Source: an uncultured Schlesneria sp. (lineage in GTDB: Bacteria > Planctomycetota > Planctomycetia > Planctomycetales > Planctomycetaceae). Taken from it: 64,000 nucleotides of DNA. Each line of letters opens with the position of its first letter. The stretch's first letter is position 1. Below, piece after piece: positions 25,970-35,673 of the stretch. The notes under the pieces are model-generated. The model did not search any database and had not been told where the DNA came from. It saw nothing but the letters and a program-made list of their open reading frames with translations. The position numbers were made by a program, and so were the translations under genes. The stretch is from assembly GCA_903871875.1 (NCBI GenBank), contig CAIQIR010000058.1, positions 124,001 through 188,000 on the forward strand, in the 5' to 3' direction.

Positions 25970-27025
25970 ATGAGCGACTCCGTGTCACAGGCCGAGATTG
26001 AAGCGTCCATTGCCAAGCTAGGTCAGGCCTATCATTCGATTCGAACCCAGATGTCCAAAGTCATCGTTGGTCAAGACGATGTCATTGAACAACTGTTAAT
26101 CGCACTCTTCAGTCGCGGACATTGTCTGCTCGAGGGAGTTCCGGGTCTGGCGAAGACGCTGATGATCAGCACGCTGGCTCGTTGCCTATCGATGAGTTTT
26201 GCCCGCATCCAGTTCACACCCGATTTGATGCCGGCTGACATTACCGGGACGGACGTGTTGCAGGAGAACCGCGAAACCGGGAAACGTGAATTCCGGTTTA
26301 TTACCGGCCCGTTGTTCCACAATGTCGTGCTGGCCGATGAAATTAACCGGACACCGCCCAAGACTCAGGCCGCGCTGCTCGAAGCGATGCAGGAACGACA
26401 GGTCACTGTTGGCCAAGTCCGCCATGTTTTGGCCGACCCATTTTTCGTCTTGGCCACGCAGAACCCGATTGAACAGGAAGGAACTTATTCGCTGCCCGAA
26501 GCGCAGCAGGATCGGTTCATGTTCAAGGTCTTTGTGAAGTACCCGTCGTTCGAAGAAGAACGGCAGATCGCGAAGCGAACGACGTCAGTTCAGGTTGACG
26601 ACATTCAGATGGTTCTCGATGCCGAGGAAATCCTCGCCTTGCAGCGGTTGGTTCGCCAGGTTCCGGCCAGCGACCACGTGATTGACTATGCCCTGGCTCT
26701 GGTGCGTCAGACGCGCGTGGGTGAGGCGGGTGTGCCGAAGTTTGTCGGCGATCAATTAAGCTGGGGTGCCGGGCCACGTGCCGTGCAGTTTCTGCTATTG
26801 GGAGGCAAAGCCCGGGCCTTGCTGAATGGGCGGACGTATGTCTCGACGGAAGATATCCAGGCGCTCGCCGCTCCCGTGCTGCGGCACCGCATCGTGGTCA
26901 ATTTCTCCGCCGAGAGCGAAGGGATCACTTCGGACCATGTTGTCGAGCAGTTGATTAAGTCGACTCCCTCGAAGGAAGGCGAACTGACACGTGACCCAAA
27001 CCTCGCGAAGATTTTTGCCGCCTGA
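25970..27025 (+). CDS. MoxR-family AAA+ ATPase
   Basis: 351 residues with AAGGAGA just upstream. The AAA+ core has the MoxR Walker A ([14 protein letters not shown]), Walker B VLADEINR, sensor 1 [22 protein letters not shown] and the lid domain. MoxR ATPases act as chaperones with VWA proteins, for example in methanol dehydrogenase activation and the Bacteroides Bat operon. It leads a six-gene unit with DUF58 and VWA proteins, overlapping the DUF58 gene by 35 bases. Confidence 0.95.
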   Translation: MSDSVSQAEIEASIAKLGQAYHSIRTQMSKVIVGQDDVIEQLLIALFSRGHCLLEGVPGLAKTLMISTLARCLSMSFARIQFTPDLMPADITGTDVLQENRETGKREFRFITGPLFHNVVLADEINRTPPKTQAALLEAMQERQVTVGQVRHVLADPFFVLATQNPIEQEGTYSLPEAQQDRFMFKVFVKYPSFEEERQIAKRTTSVQVDDIQMVLDAEEILALQRLVRQVPASDHVIDYALALVRQTRVGEAGVPKFVGDQLSWGAGPRAVQFLLLGGKARALLNGRTYVSTEDIQALAAPVLRHRIVVNFSAESEGITSDHVVEQLIKSTPSKEGELTRDPNLAKIFAA

Positions 27026-27902
27026 AGCCGTCGCTCGCATCGCGCGGCTCGAGATTGTGGCGCGCAATGTCGTCGAAGGTTTTCTGTCGGGACTGCACCG
27101 AAGCCCTTACTTGGGTCAATCGATCGAGTTCGCGCAGCATCGCGAATATACGCCGGGCGACGATATCCGGCGTATCGATTGGAAAGTCTGGTCCAAAACA
27201 GACCGGTATTACATCAAGCAATACGAAGAAGAGACCAATTTGCGGACGACGCTTTTGGTAGACTTGTCGGAATCGATGCTGTTCGGTTCTGGCAGCCTGA
27301 CCAAATATGAATATGCCTGTCAGATCGCGGCCGCGCTCTCCTATCTGCTGCTGCGACAACAGGACTCAGTAGGCGTCACCACGTTTGACGACGAAATCCG
27401 TTCACACGTTCCTCCCAGCAGTAAGCAGAATCACTTGCATGCGATTTTGACCACGCTGGACCACGATCAACCGGCAAAGAAGACCAATCTGCAAAAGCTT
27501 TTGGCCCAGGTAGTTGACGAGCAGACGCGTCGCGGTTTGATCGTTGTGATTTCCGACCTGCTCGTCGATCGCGAGGGGCTGTTCAAAGGGCTGAAATTGC
27601 TCAGAACTCGTGGTCATGATGTGATGGTCATGCACGTGATGGACGATCAGGAACTGGATTTTAATTACACCGGAACGACTAAGTTCGAAGGTCTGGAAGA
27701 GGTGGGAGACCTGATCTGTGATCCTCGTTCGCTACGGGAAGGGTACATCAAAGCCGTGACGGCGTTTGTCGAAGATTTGCATCGGCACTGCGCCCGGCAG
27801 ATGATTGACTTTCAAACCATCCGAACCAGCCAGCATCTGGACGCGGCCCTCGCCTACTACGTGACGCACCGCGTTGGGATGCGTCAATCGGTGAGGACTT
27901 GA
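26991..27902 (+). CDS. DUF58-domain protein
   Basis: 303 residues, GTG start inside the end of the MoxR gene. The family signature [35 protein letters not shown] is intact, followed by VDLSESM-like MIDAS residues ([14 protein letters not shown]), so the protein contains a VWA-like metal-binding fold. DUF58 proteins always travel with MoxR and are thought to be client or adaptor proteins. It is soluble; membrane segments are not seen. Confidence 0.93.
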   Translation: MTQTSRRFLPPEAVARIARLEIVARNVVEGFLSGLHRSPYLGQSIEFAQHREYTPGDDIRRIDWKVWSKTDRYYIKQYEEETNLRTTLLVDLSESMLFGSGSLTKYEYACQIAAALSYLLLRQQDSVGVTTFDDEIRSHVPPSSKQNHLHAILTTLDHDQPAKKTNLQKLLAQVVDEQTRRGLIVVISDLLVDREGLFKGLKLLRTRGHDVMVMHVMDDQELDFNYTGTTKFEGLEEVGDLICDPRSLREGYIKAVTAFVEDLHRHCARQMIDFQTIRTSQHLDAALAYYVTHRVGMRQSVRT

Positions 27903-27909
27903 AAGAAAC

Positions 27910-30186
27910 ATGACAGCCTGGCTCGCCAATCACTTTTTCAATCCAGCCTTCGTCGTGGGAGGGGTGTGCCTTGTCGCATCGCCGATCCTGATTCATTTGA
28001 TTAATCGAATGAGGTACCGACGGGTTCGGTTTGCCGCGATGGAGTTTCTATTTCAAAGTCAGCAACGAAACCAGCGCCGGCTGTTGATCGAACAACTGCT
28101 GCTGCTATTGCTGCGAATCTTGATTGTGTTGGGGCTGGTGCTGTTGATCTCGCGGTTGATTCTCGACCCGGCGCAGATGTCGATCTTCCGCGGCGCCCAA
28201 TCGCATCATGTCGTTTTGATCGACGACAGCCTGTCGATGCGCGATCGCTGGGCCGAAACAAGTGGTTTTGCGGAAGCCGTCAAGGTGGTCAATCAACTTG
28301 TCGCGGGTGGTGCACAACAACCGAACACGCAAAAATTGACGCTGATTCGCTTGTCACAACCTGATCAGCCGTTCTTCACCGAACGTAATGTCAACGAAGA
28401 CTTCGTCACCGAACTGACCTCGAAACTCGATCCGCAGTCGTTTAAGTGTACTCATCAGGCTATCGATCTTGTTGTGGGGCTGCAGGCGGCTAAAAAGCTG
28501 TTCGCCGACGAACGGGCCGCGATCCAGCATCTGCATGTCATCTCGGATTTTCGCGATCACGACTGGCGCGATCAAAAGGCGATCACAACGGTCGTAGAAG
28601 AACTGAGTACCACCGGTGTATCGGTGAATTTTGTGCGTGCCGTCCCCGAAGCCCATCCCAATCTGGGTGTCACCGATTTGACCGGCGACACGCAAGTGGC
28701 TGCGGTCGACGTGCCGCTGCGGATGCGGGTTGCGGTCAAGAACTTTGGTGTCCAGGTTGCCAATGACGTACGGCTGTCGATTTTCGATAACAATGAAAAG
28801 CTTCCCGCCAGCGTCGTGTTCGAAAAAATCGATCCACAAACGGAAGTCACCCACGATTTCGAAGTGCGGCTGTCGACTCCAACCACCCACAAACTACGAG
28901 TCAGTCTCGATCCCGATTCCCTGCCGGAAGACAACACTCGATCATTGGCGATCGACGTTCCCAGCATGGTGCCAGTGATGATTGTCGACGGCGATCCAGC
29001 GGGCGAAGACGGCTCCTATATCGCAGACGCAATTGCCGCCGACCCCAAAGCAACAGGTTACGGAACAACGGTTGAAAACGTTGAATCGATTCGACGTCGC
29101 CCGCTCGACAAGTTCTCATGCATCTATCTCGTGAACGTTCCTGAACTGCCGGCCGATTCGATCGACGCGCTCGAACGGTTCGTTTCGGCAGGCGGCGGCT
29201 TGGCTTGGTTTGTGGGAGACGCCGTTCGTCCCGCTCACTACAACGATGCATTATTCCGTAACGGAACGGGACTGTTCCCGGTACCGCTGGACACCGCCCC
29301 GAAAGAATTGATCGTCGATCCGACCAGTCCCGGCTCCGACTTGATCACCACCAATCATCCGTTGTTTCGGATCTTTGCCGGCGAAGACAACGCGCTGATC
29401 AAACTCGTCCGCATCTTCCAGTTCTTTCCCACTGCCAAGGACTGGATTCGAGACGATCAACAGCGGAAGGATGGGGTCCGTACTATTGCCTCGCTCCGCA
29501 GCCGTGATCCATTGTTCCTCGAGCATCGTTTTGGCAAGGGACGTGTCATCACTTGCCTGACGACGGCCTCGCCCGAATGGAACAATTGGGCGACGGACAA
29601 CAGTTTTGTTGTGGTCCAACTGGAACTGGTGAAGTATCTGGCTCGCACTGACCATAATCCGGAACGCCGGCTGGTGGGGGAACCGATTGTGCTTTCCCTC
29701 GACCCCGCCGAATACACCGATACGATTGAGATTCTTTCGCCCGGCAACGAAGGCGACAGCACCACGCGGATTCAGGCTTCGCCCGAACAACCCTCCGACG
29801 GAACGACTGACGCAGAATCGAAGAAGTCAGTTCGGTTGACGGCCGTGTATCATGATACTGATGAACCGGGTGTTTATACCGTTCGATTGCTCAGGCAAAG
29901 TCAGGTCAGTGAAGACCAATTGATCGCGTATAATACGGCACCGGCCGAAGGAGATCTGACGCTGGTAACCACCGCTGATCTGCGAAAGCGTCTGAGTAAT
30001 GTCGCGGGCGTGACCATTCAAGAATTCGGGCAGTTGGACTGGGTCGAAGGACGCGAGGCCGGGTCCGAAATTCGCCAATGGTTGATCTGGGCTTTGTTCA
30101 CCTTGATGATCGCCGAGCAAGCTCTGGCGTTTCGGCTCAGTTACCATCCGCCAAAACTTGCGGGGAAACTTCCGAAAGTGAAATGA
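27910..30186 (+). CDS. BatA-like membrane VWA protein with large domain region
   Basis: 758 residues. N-terminal BatA domain (PILIHLINRMRYRRVRFAAMEFL) with membrane segments at about 10-30 and 60-82, then a VWA domain whose MIDAS is D105-x-S107-x-S109 (VLIDDSLSM). A CARDB-like beta region and a glutamine-amidotransferase-like fold (about 350-480, GGLAWFVGDAV) follow, and a membrane anchor near the C-terminus. Such proteins form the membrane part of MoxR/VWA systems. The partners are the MoxR and DUF58 proteins upstream and the second VWA protein downstream. Confidence 0.85.
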   Translation: MTAWLANHFFNPAFVVGGVCLVASPILIHLINRMRYRRVRFAAMEFLFQSQQRNQRRLLIEQLLLLLLRILIVLGLVLLISRLILDPAQMSIFRGAQSHHVVLIDDSLSMRDRWAETSGFAEAVKVVNQLVAGGAQQPNTQKLTLIRLSQPDQPFFTERNVNEDFVTELTSKLDPQSFKCTHQAIDLVVGLQAAKKLFADERAAIQHLHVISDFRDHDWRDQKAITTVVEELSTTGVSVNFVRAVPEAHPNLGVTDLTGDTQVAAVDVPLRMRVAVKNFGVQVANDVRLSIFDNNEKLPASVVFEKIDPQTEVTHDFEVRLSTPTTHKLRVSLDPDSLPEDNTRSLAIDVPSMVPVMIVDGDPAGEDGSYIADAIAADPKATGYGTTVENVESIRRRPLDKFSCIYLVNVPELPADSIDALERFVSAGGGLAWFVGDAVRPAHYNDALFRNGTGLFPVPLDTAPKELIVDPTSPGSDLITTNHPLFRIFAGEDNALIKLVRIFQFFPTAKDWIRDDQQRKDGVRTIASLRSRDPLFLEHRFGKGRVITCLTTASPEWNNWATDNSFVVVQLELVKYLARTDHNPERRLVGEPIVLSLDPAEYTDTIEILSPGNEGDSTTRIQASPEQPSDGTTDAESKKSVRLTAVYHDTDEPGVYTVRLLRQSQVSEDQLIAYNTAPAEGDLTLVTTADLRKRLSNVAGVTIQEFGQLDWVEGREAGSEIRQWLIWALFTLMIAEQALAFRLSYHPPKLAGKLPKVK

Positions 30187-30245
30187 CGCAAGGAGTGCCA
30201 CCGGTCATTTCTCCGGCCTGTTTTTGATTCGACAACTTTGACTTG

Positions 30246-32753
30246 ATGACACGCGTACGAGACGGCTTGATGTTTGACTTGTCTTTCGATTCGATGCTTT
30301 CGCTGTTCGCCGCGACCGATGCGGCTACGCTGACGGTGCGCGAGTTTGATTGGCCGGTCACCCCGTTCGGCTGGACGCTGCTGCTGGGCGGTGGGGCGGC
30401 GACGTTGTTGTGGACCATCTGGCTGTATCAGAGAGATACGGCCGATTTGTCCTGGTTCTGGAGAATCTGGCTGACATCGTTGCGAGTCGTGACGTTAGCG
30501 GCGCTCTTGATCATCGCGTTGAATCCTTCAGACCGGACGCAAAAACAGTCTTATCGTCCCTCACGAGTCGCTTTGTTGGTCGACACGTCTCTGTCGATGC
30601 GCCACCCTGCCGCGTCTTCGCCAGACGCTGGCCCGCTAGCGACGGCAGCCGGGCCGTCGCGAACAGATGCCATCAAAACGTTGCTGGCCGATTCGAAGGT
30701 GATCGAAACGCTGCGAAAGCAACACGAAGTCAGCCTGTTCACCTTTGATTCCACACTCGGCGGCCCCGTTCGAGTGTTTCCTCGCGTGTCGGAAGCGAGC
30801 CCTTCTGGGACGGCTGCTGCCAGTCCCGCTCGTTCCGCTCCATCGCCGGAATTGCCGTTGGATTGGGACGAGACGTTGCGACCACGAGGGCTCGAGACGC
30901 GGCTTGGCGAAAGTTTGGCCGAACTGATTCGGCAATCGGCCGGGCGAACGCTTTCGGGCGTTGTCGTGTTGACCGACGGTGTTTCGAACGCGGGGATCGA
31001 TCCCACAACGGCTCACGACCGAGCTTTGACTACGAAGACGCGATTGATCGCCGTAGGAACTGGTACGACAGAACAGCCGGTCAATCTCGCGGTGTCCGAG
31101 ATTGCTTCGCCCACCGATGTGCAGCTGGGTGATCCCTTCGAAATCACCGCGTTCATACAGGGAAATGGGCTGACGGGCCGTGAAGTCGACGTCGAACTGT
31201 TGGTGAAGTCAGAAAGTGACGTAGAACCGGTCAGCGTCGCCCGGACGACCGCGGTGTTGCTGGAAGATGGACGCCCGGTCGAAGTCAAATTTCCCCGTAA
31301 TCCCACCGAAGCCGGCCGAGTCACCTATATCGTTAGGGCTTCGACCCAGAATCGGATTGCGGAGTTTAACGCTCAGGATAACGAACTGTCGTTCCGCGTG
31401 AATGTGTTCGATCGGCCCACACGAGTTCTGGTCGTCGCGGGGGGGCCTATGCGAGATTATCAGTTCGTTCGCAATTTGCTGTTTCGACACAAATCATTTG
31501 ATGTCGACGTCCTGTTGCAAAGTGGGGCTCGGGGCACCAGTCAGGAATCGAACAACCTGTTGTCCTCGTTTCCCGAAGGTCGCGAGCAACTTTACGAATA
31601 TGACGTGGTGATGGCCTTCGACCCGGATTGGAAGAATGTTCCCGCCGAGACGTTCAAGTTGCTTTACGACTGGGTGAGCCTCGAAGGGGGGGGGTTGGTT
31701 CTGGTCGCGGGCGATGTTAACACCCCGGCACTCGCGGGACTGAGCGATCCGAATGGCGCTGGAGCTGCCGATGATCGATTCAAACCGCTGCTTGACCTTT
31801 ATCCCGTCATTCTCAGTTCGTATTTCACTGCCGCGCGATTCGATCAGGAATCGATGCAGCCCTGGCCGATTCAATTCACCAAAGAAGGTCAGGGTCTGGG
31901 CTTCCTGCAATTGACCGACGATCCGATTTCGTCGGCCGCCCGCTGGAAAGAATTTCCCGGAGTCTTCCGCTGCTATCCGACCAGCGGGCACAAGGCCGGG
32001 GCGAAAGTTTATGCGACATTTTCCGATCCGCGAGCCGCTGCTGAACCGCCGATTTTGATGGCCGGTCAACCGCTGAACAAAGGCTTTGTCTTCTACCTGG
32101 GCAGTGCTGAAATGTGGCGACTGCGAGCCGTCAGTGAAGACGACTACGACCGTTTCTGGATCAAGACGATCCGCGAAGTGGGCCAAGGCCGCTCCAAACG
32201 AGGAACCAAGCGAGGCCTGCTGATGCCCGACAGCCATAAGCTGCTGATCGGTCAGACGTCACGAGTCCGCGCCCGCGTGCTGGATGCCAAGTACGAACCA
32301 CTCGATGCTCCCTCGGTAACTTTGGAAGTCTACGATCCCACCGGCAAGCCGTTGACCCCGCCGCGAGTTCTGCGACGCGACCCTTCCAGTCCCGGAATCT
32401 TCGTTGGCGATTTCCGAGTCAGTCTGCCTGGTACCTACAAATTGGAACTGACGTTGCCCGATTCGCGAGAACAAGTGACCGACGAAATCGTCGTCGCTCT
32501 GCCCAAATTGGAAGACGAGAATATCCGTCAAAATGTCCGGCTGCTGACCGATCTGGTGCGAGACACCGGCGGCAAATATCTGACAATGCCCGAAGCCGCA
32601 GCAGAACTTCCGGGCTTGCTGCCCGATCGGGGTGAACAGTTTTACATCCCGGAACGTCTGAGAACGCTGTGGGATCGGGAATGGGTCATGTACTTCTTGG
32701 TGGCCATACTGTCTGCCGAATGGCTGACGAGGAAGTTGTTGAAATTAGCGTGA
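30246..32753 (+). CDS. Second membrane VWA/glutamine-amidotransferase-like protein
   Basis: 835 residues. Two N-terminal membrane segments (about 43-62 and 75-92), a VWA domain with MIDAS D113-x-S115-x-S117 (LLVDTSLSM), a beta domain, a class I glutamine-amidotransferase-like domain (VLVVAGGPMRDYQFVRN...LVAGDVN) that lacks an obvious catalytic Cys-His-Glu set, and a C-terminal membrane helix. The layout resembles the upstream BatA-like protein, suggesting duplication and divergence. The ATG is preferred to the preceding TTG. The catalytic role of the amidotransferase-like fold is doubtful. Confidence 0.83.
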   Translation: MTRVRDGLMFDLSFDSMLSLFAATDAATLTVREFDWPVTPFGWTLLLGGGAATLLWTIWLYQRDTADLSWFWRIWLTSLRVVTLAALLIIALNPSDRTQKQSYRPSRVALLVDTSLSMRHPAASSPDAGPLATAAGPSRTDAIKTLLADSKVIETLRKQHEVSLFTFDSTLGGPVRVFPRVSEASPSGTAAASPARSAPSPELPLDWDETLRPRGLETRLGESLAELIRQSAGRTLSGVVVLTDGVSNAGIDPTTAHDRALTTKTRLIAVGTGTTEQPVNLAVSEIASPTDVQLGDPFEITAFIQGNGLTGREVDVELLVKSESDVEPVSVARTTAVLLEDGRPVEVKFPRNPTEAGRVTYIVRASTQNRIAEFNAQDNELSFRVNVFDRPTRVLVVAGGPMRDYQFVRNLLFRHKSFDVDVLLQSGARGTSQESNNLLSSFPEGREQLYEYDVVMAFDPDWKNVPAETFKLLYDWVSLEGGGLVLVAGDVNTPALAGLSDPNGAGAADDRFKPLLDLYPVILSSYFTAARFDQESMQPWPIQFTKEGQGLGFLQLTDDPISSAARWKEFPGVFRCYPTSGHKAGAKVYATFSDPRAAAEPPILMAGQPLNKGFVFYLGSAEMWRLRAVSEDDYDRFWIKTIREVGQGRSKRGTKRGLLMPDSHKLLIGQTSRVRARVLDAKYEPLDAPSVTLEVYDPTGKPLTPPRVLRRDPSSPGIFVGDFRVSLPGTYKLELTLPDSREQVTDEIVVALPKLEDENIRQNVRLLTDLVRDTGGKYLTMPEAAAELPGLLPDRGEQFYIPERLRTLWDREWVMYFLVAILSAEWLTRKLLKLA

Positions 32754-32962
32754 TTTTGTCGCAAACATCCGCGAGTGAAAAAAGTAGAATGGCTCCCAAG
32801 ATCCCTCCGCGGATGTGCCGAGCGGACATCCGTCGACTGGCCCGCATCGAGCTTTCTTCCGGTCGACCGAGTAGGATCTTCACCAAGTCGTCACTGCTTC
32901 GTGTAATATCTTCATTGTCATAATTGATCAGTCATTGCGAAGGAAAAATCGACCGTCATCTG

Positions 32963-35497
32963 ATGAGCCACGAAACAATGACTAATACCAGCCGCCTGCC
33001 CGCCGAGGCCCGTTCGATACTCGACGAACTCCGATCGCGAATCCGCTCCTACGTCTTTTGGGAGGGATTGGCTCTGGTGGTCGTTGTGCTTGGCGCCCTC
33101 TTTTGGGTCAGCTTCACCATCGACTGGGCTTATTTCCGAGTCAGCCATCTCGAGTTGCCACGTTGGTTTCGGGCCGCAGTCCTGATTGTCGGGATCGGCT
33201 TCGTGGTGTCCGGGGCCTTTTCCTGGATCATTCTGCGAATGTTTCGCGGGTTCCGCGCGAAGTCGCTCGCACTGGTTTTGGAACGACGATTTCCGGAATT
33301 AGATGATCGTTTGATTACTGCTGTCGAAGCAGCTGCGGGGATGGTCGAAGTCGATTCTCCCGTGTCGGCGGCCATGCTTCAGCGGACGTTGATCGATGTG
33401 ACCCGCACGATCAAACAGTTGGATCTGGGGTCTGTCTTCGACAGTCAGCCGTTACGTCGGGCGTCAATCGTCGCCGTGGGGCTGGTCGCATCGATCCTCG
33501 GCCTGATGGTGGTCGATTCGTCGGCGATGGAACGGTGGGTCGCTGGCTACATTGGCCTGCGTGACGGCTATTGGCCTCGTGAAACGGCCTTAATCGTGAA
33601 GGTCGTTGTTCAACCCGGTGATCAATTGCACGATTTTACGAACGGTCATTATCGACACCCCAAAGGGGGCGATCTGGCGCTGGTGATCGAGGTTCCCAAG
33701 GGCAAGACACCGCCCCAACGGATTCGGCTGGACAGTCGCATGGGCCGCGGTTTGGCGCAAGTCTATCTGACACCGTCGGCCGATCACATTTTCCGGCACA
33801 CATTCGTCGGCCTGATCGAAGATACGAAATTGTGGGTTTCGGGCGGCGATTACAGTCATGCACGACCGTACGTCGTCGAGGTTGTTCCACCGCCGGAAGT
33901 GAAACAAATCGTCCTGAACAGTCTTTATCCGGAATACACCGGGTTAAATCGTCGTACGGCCGATGGAGTTGAGCGGACGCCGAACGAATTGAAAGGCGCC
34001 CAGATCTCGCTGCCGATGCAAACCGATTTTGTGATGGAAATCACGGCCAACAAATCTCTGCGCCATGCGAGATTGGAAGGTGACGCCGGGACTGATCGCT
34101 GGGAAATTGAACTGACGGCTGATGCGTCGGGATCCTCCTCGGCAAAAATGATGCTCAAATCTCAAGAGGGAAAGCCTCAGCTGCAGATCCCGCTGCCGGC
34201 ACCGACGTTGTCGGGGTTCAGTCGTCAGTCGGCCGACGGCAGGACCACGTTCTCGCTGCCGTTTATTCTCGTCGCGGACGGGGCGACAAAGCTGCCCGCG
34301 GTCTTACGAGCGGCGGAAGAGACTGGCCAGCCGCTCGCCCTGCCACTTCCGTTGCCCCCCGATAGCTTGCTGCGGATCTCACTTGAAGACATCGACAACA
34401 TTGCCAGCCCCGTCCCGGTCCGATTCACGATCAACGCGATCGTTGATCAACCTCCGCTGGTCGAAACGAAGCTGAAGGGAATCGGTACGTCCATCACCCG
34501 CAAAGCGCGGGTGCCAATCATGGGGACGATCGTGGATGACTACGGTGTTGCGTCGGCGGGCTTTGAATACCGTATCGACGACGCGACGGAATGGCAGCCA
34601 CGCGCATTCGCCGTCTCCCCGCAGGGCGACCCGCGCGAGTTCACCTTGCAGCGCAGCGAGAGCGAAGCGTTCGAGCGATTCGATGTCCAACCGCTCGATC
34701 TCTCGATCAAACAGCGATTGATCGTGACGGTCAATGCCGTCGATGCCTGCACCGTTGCGAATGTGCCGTCTCCTGCCGCCCAATCCAATGAGGCTCAACC
34801 ACCAGCGGGAACTGCGCATCGGGCTCAAGGGCTGAAATATATCTTCACGATCATTCCGGAAGAAGAGTTGCTTTCGATGCTTTATGGCCGGGAACTGGGC
34901 CTGAGAAAGCGAATGGAACAGATCGTGGTCGAAACGAAGATGTCGCTGAAAGAATTGCAGAACCAGCACGAAAAGCTGGCCGAATGGGTGACGTTAAAAT
35001 CCACGAATGTGTCACCCGAGGACGAACGGATCAAGGCGATTCTGCTGGGCATGAATACGACCGCCGACCGGTCGTTGCACGGGGCCCGCAAGAACGCCAG
35101 CGAAACCGGTGGTGTCGAAGCGGCCTTCGCCGAAATTCGCGAAGAACTGATCAACAACGCTGCCGACACGCCCGCGCTGCTGGAACGCATCGACGACAAG
35201 ATCCTGGCCCCGATGAATAAAATCAACACGAAGAACTTTCCCAGCGTCGATGGAGCGTTGGGGTTGTTCAAACTGGCGCTCGACAAGGGCACCGATCCCA
35301 CGACGCCGTTGGAAACCTCCATCGACGAAACGACAACGTTGATCCAGCAGCTGGAACAAGTGCTCGGTGAAATGGCCGAACTGGCCCGATTTGACGCGGT
35401 CCTGGAAGACCTGAAGAAGACGATCAAAGCGGAAATGGATCTGTTGGAAGAGACGAAACGCAAACGCAAAGAAAAGGCCATCAAGGCGCTCGAATAG
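32963..35497 (+). CDS. Large membrane protein of MoxR/VWA cluster (DUF4175-like)
   Basis: About 844 residues from the ATG at 32963; an ATG at 32978 and an upstream TTG at 32924 are alternatives. Two N-terminal membrane helices (LALVVVVLGALFWVSFTI and AAVLIVGIGFVVSGAFSWI) and a third near residue 155, then a long beta-rich extracytoplasmic region (about 190-600) and a highly charged helical C-terminal third predicted to be a coiled coil. The plan resembles DUF4175-type proteins found beside MoxR systems; I infer this from layout, not from a unique motif. It is the fifth gene of the unit. The strongly charged C-terminal end (EETKRKRKEKAIKALE) may bind the next gene's product. Confidence 0.7.
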   Translation: MSHETMTNTSRLPAEARSILDELRSRIRSYVFWEGLALVVVVLGALFWVSFTIDWAYFRVSHLELPRWFRAAVLIVGIGFVVSGAFSWIILRMFRGFRAKSLALVLERRFPELDDRLITAVEAAAGMVEVDSPVSAAMLQRTLIDVTRTIKQLDLGSVFDSQPLRRASIVAVGLVASILGLMVVDSSAMERWVAGYIGLRDGYWPRETALIVKVVVQPGDQLHDFTNGHYRHPKGGDLALVIEVPKGKTPPQRIRLDSRMGRGLAQVYLTPSADHIFRHTFVGLIEDTKLWVSGGDYSHARPYVVEVVPPPEVKQIVLNSLYPEYTGLNRRTADGVERTPNELKGAQISLPMQTDFVMEITANKSLRHARLEGDAGTDRWEIELTADASGSSSAKMMLKSQEGKPQLQIPLPAPTLSGFSRQSADGRTTFSLPFILVADGATKLPAVLRAAEETGQPLALPLPLPPDSLLRISLEDIDNIASPVPVRFTINAIVDQPPLVETKLKGIGTSITRKARVPIMGTIVDDYGVASAGFEYRIDDATEWQPRAFAVSPQGDPREFTLQRSESEAFERFDVQPLDLSIKQRLIVTVNAVDACTVANVPSPAAQSNEAQPPAGTAHRAQGLKYIFTIIPEEELLSMLYGRELGLRKRMEQIVVETKMSLKELQNQHEKLAEWVTLKSTNVSPEDERIKAILLGMNTTADRSLHGARKNASETGGVEAAFAEIREELINNAADTPALLERIDDKILAPMNKINTKNFPSVDGALGLFKLALDKGTDPTTPLETSIDETTTLIQQLEQVLGEMAELARFDAVLEDLKKTIKAEMDLLEETKRKRKEKAIKALE

Positions 35498-35673
35498 GAT
35501 CGATGGACGAACCGGCGACCGGATGCGTACGTCGAAATCACCGAAAAATGATCGATTCCGTGGCCACCGGTTTTTCCGCAACCCAACTGAACTGCGCAGA
35601 AACGCCAATAGCTCTGGGTTTCTCTCTGCAGTAGAATCAGGGTCACTTTCGGTGTCATCAAGGGGACCATGCG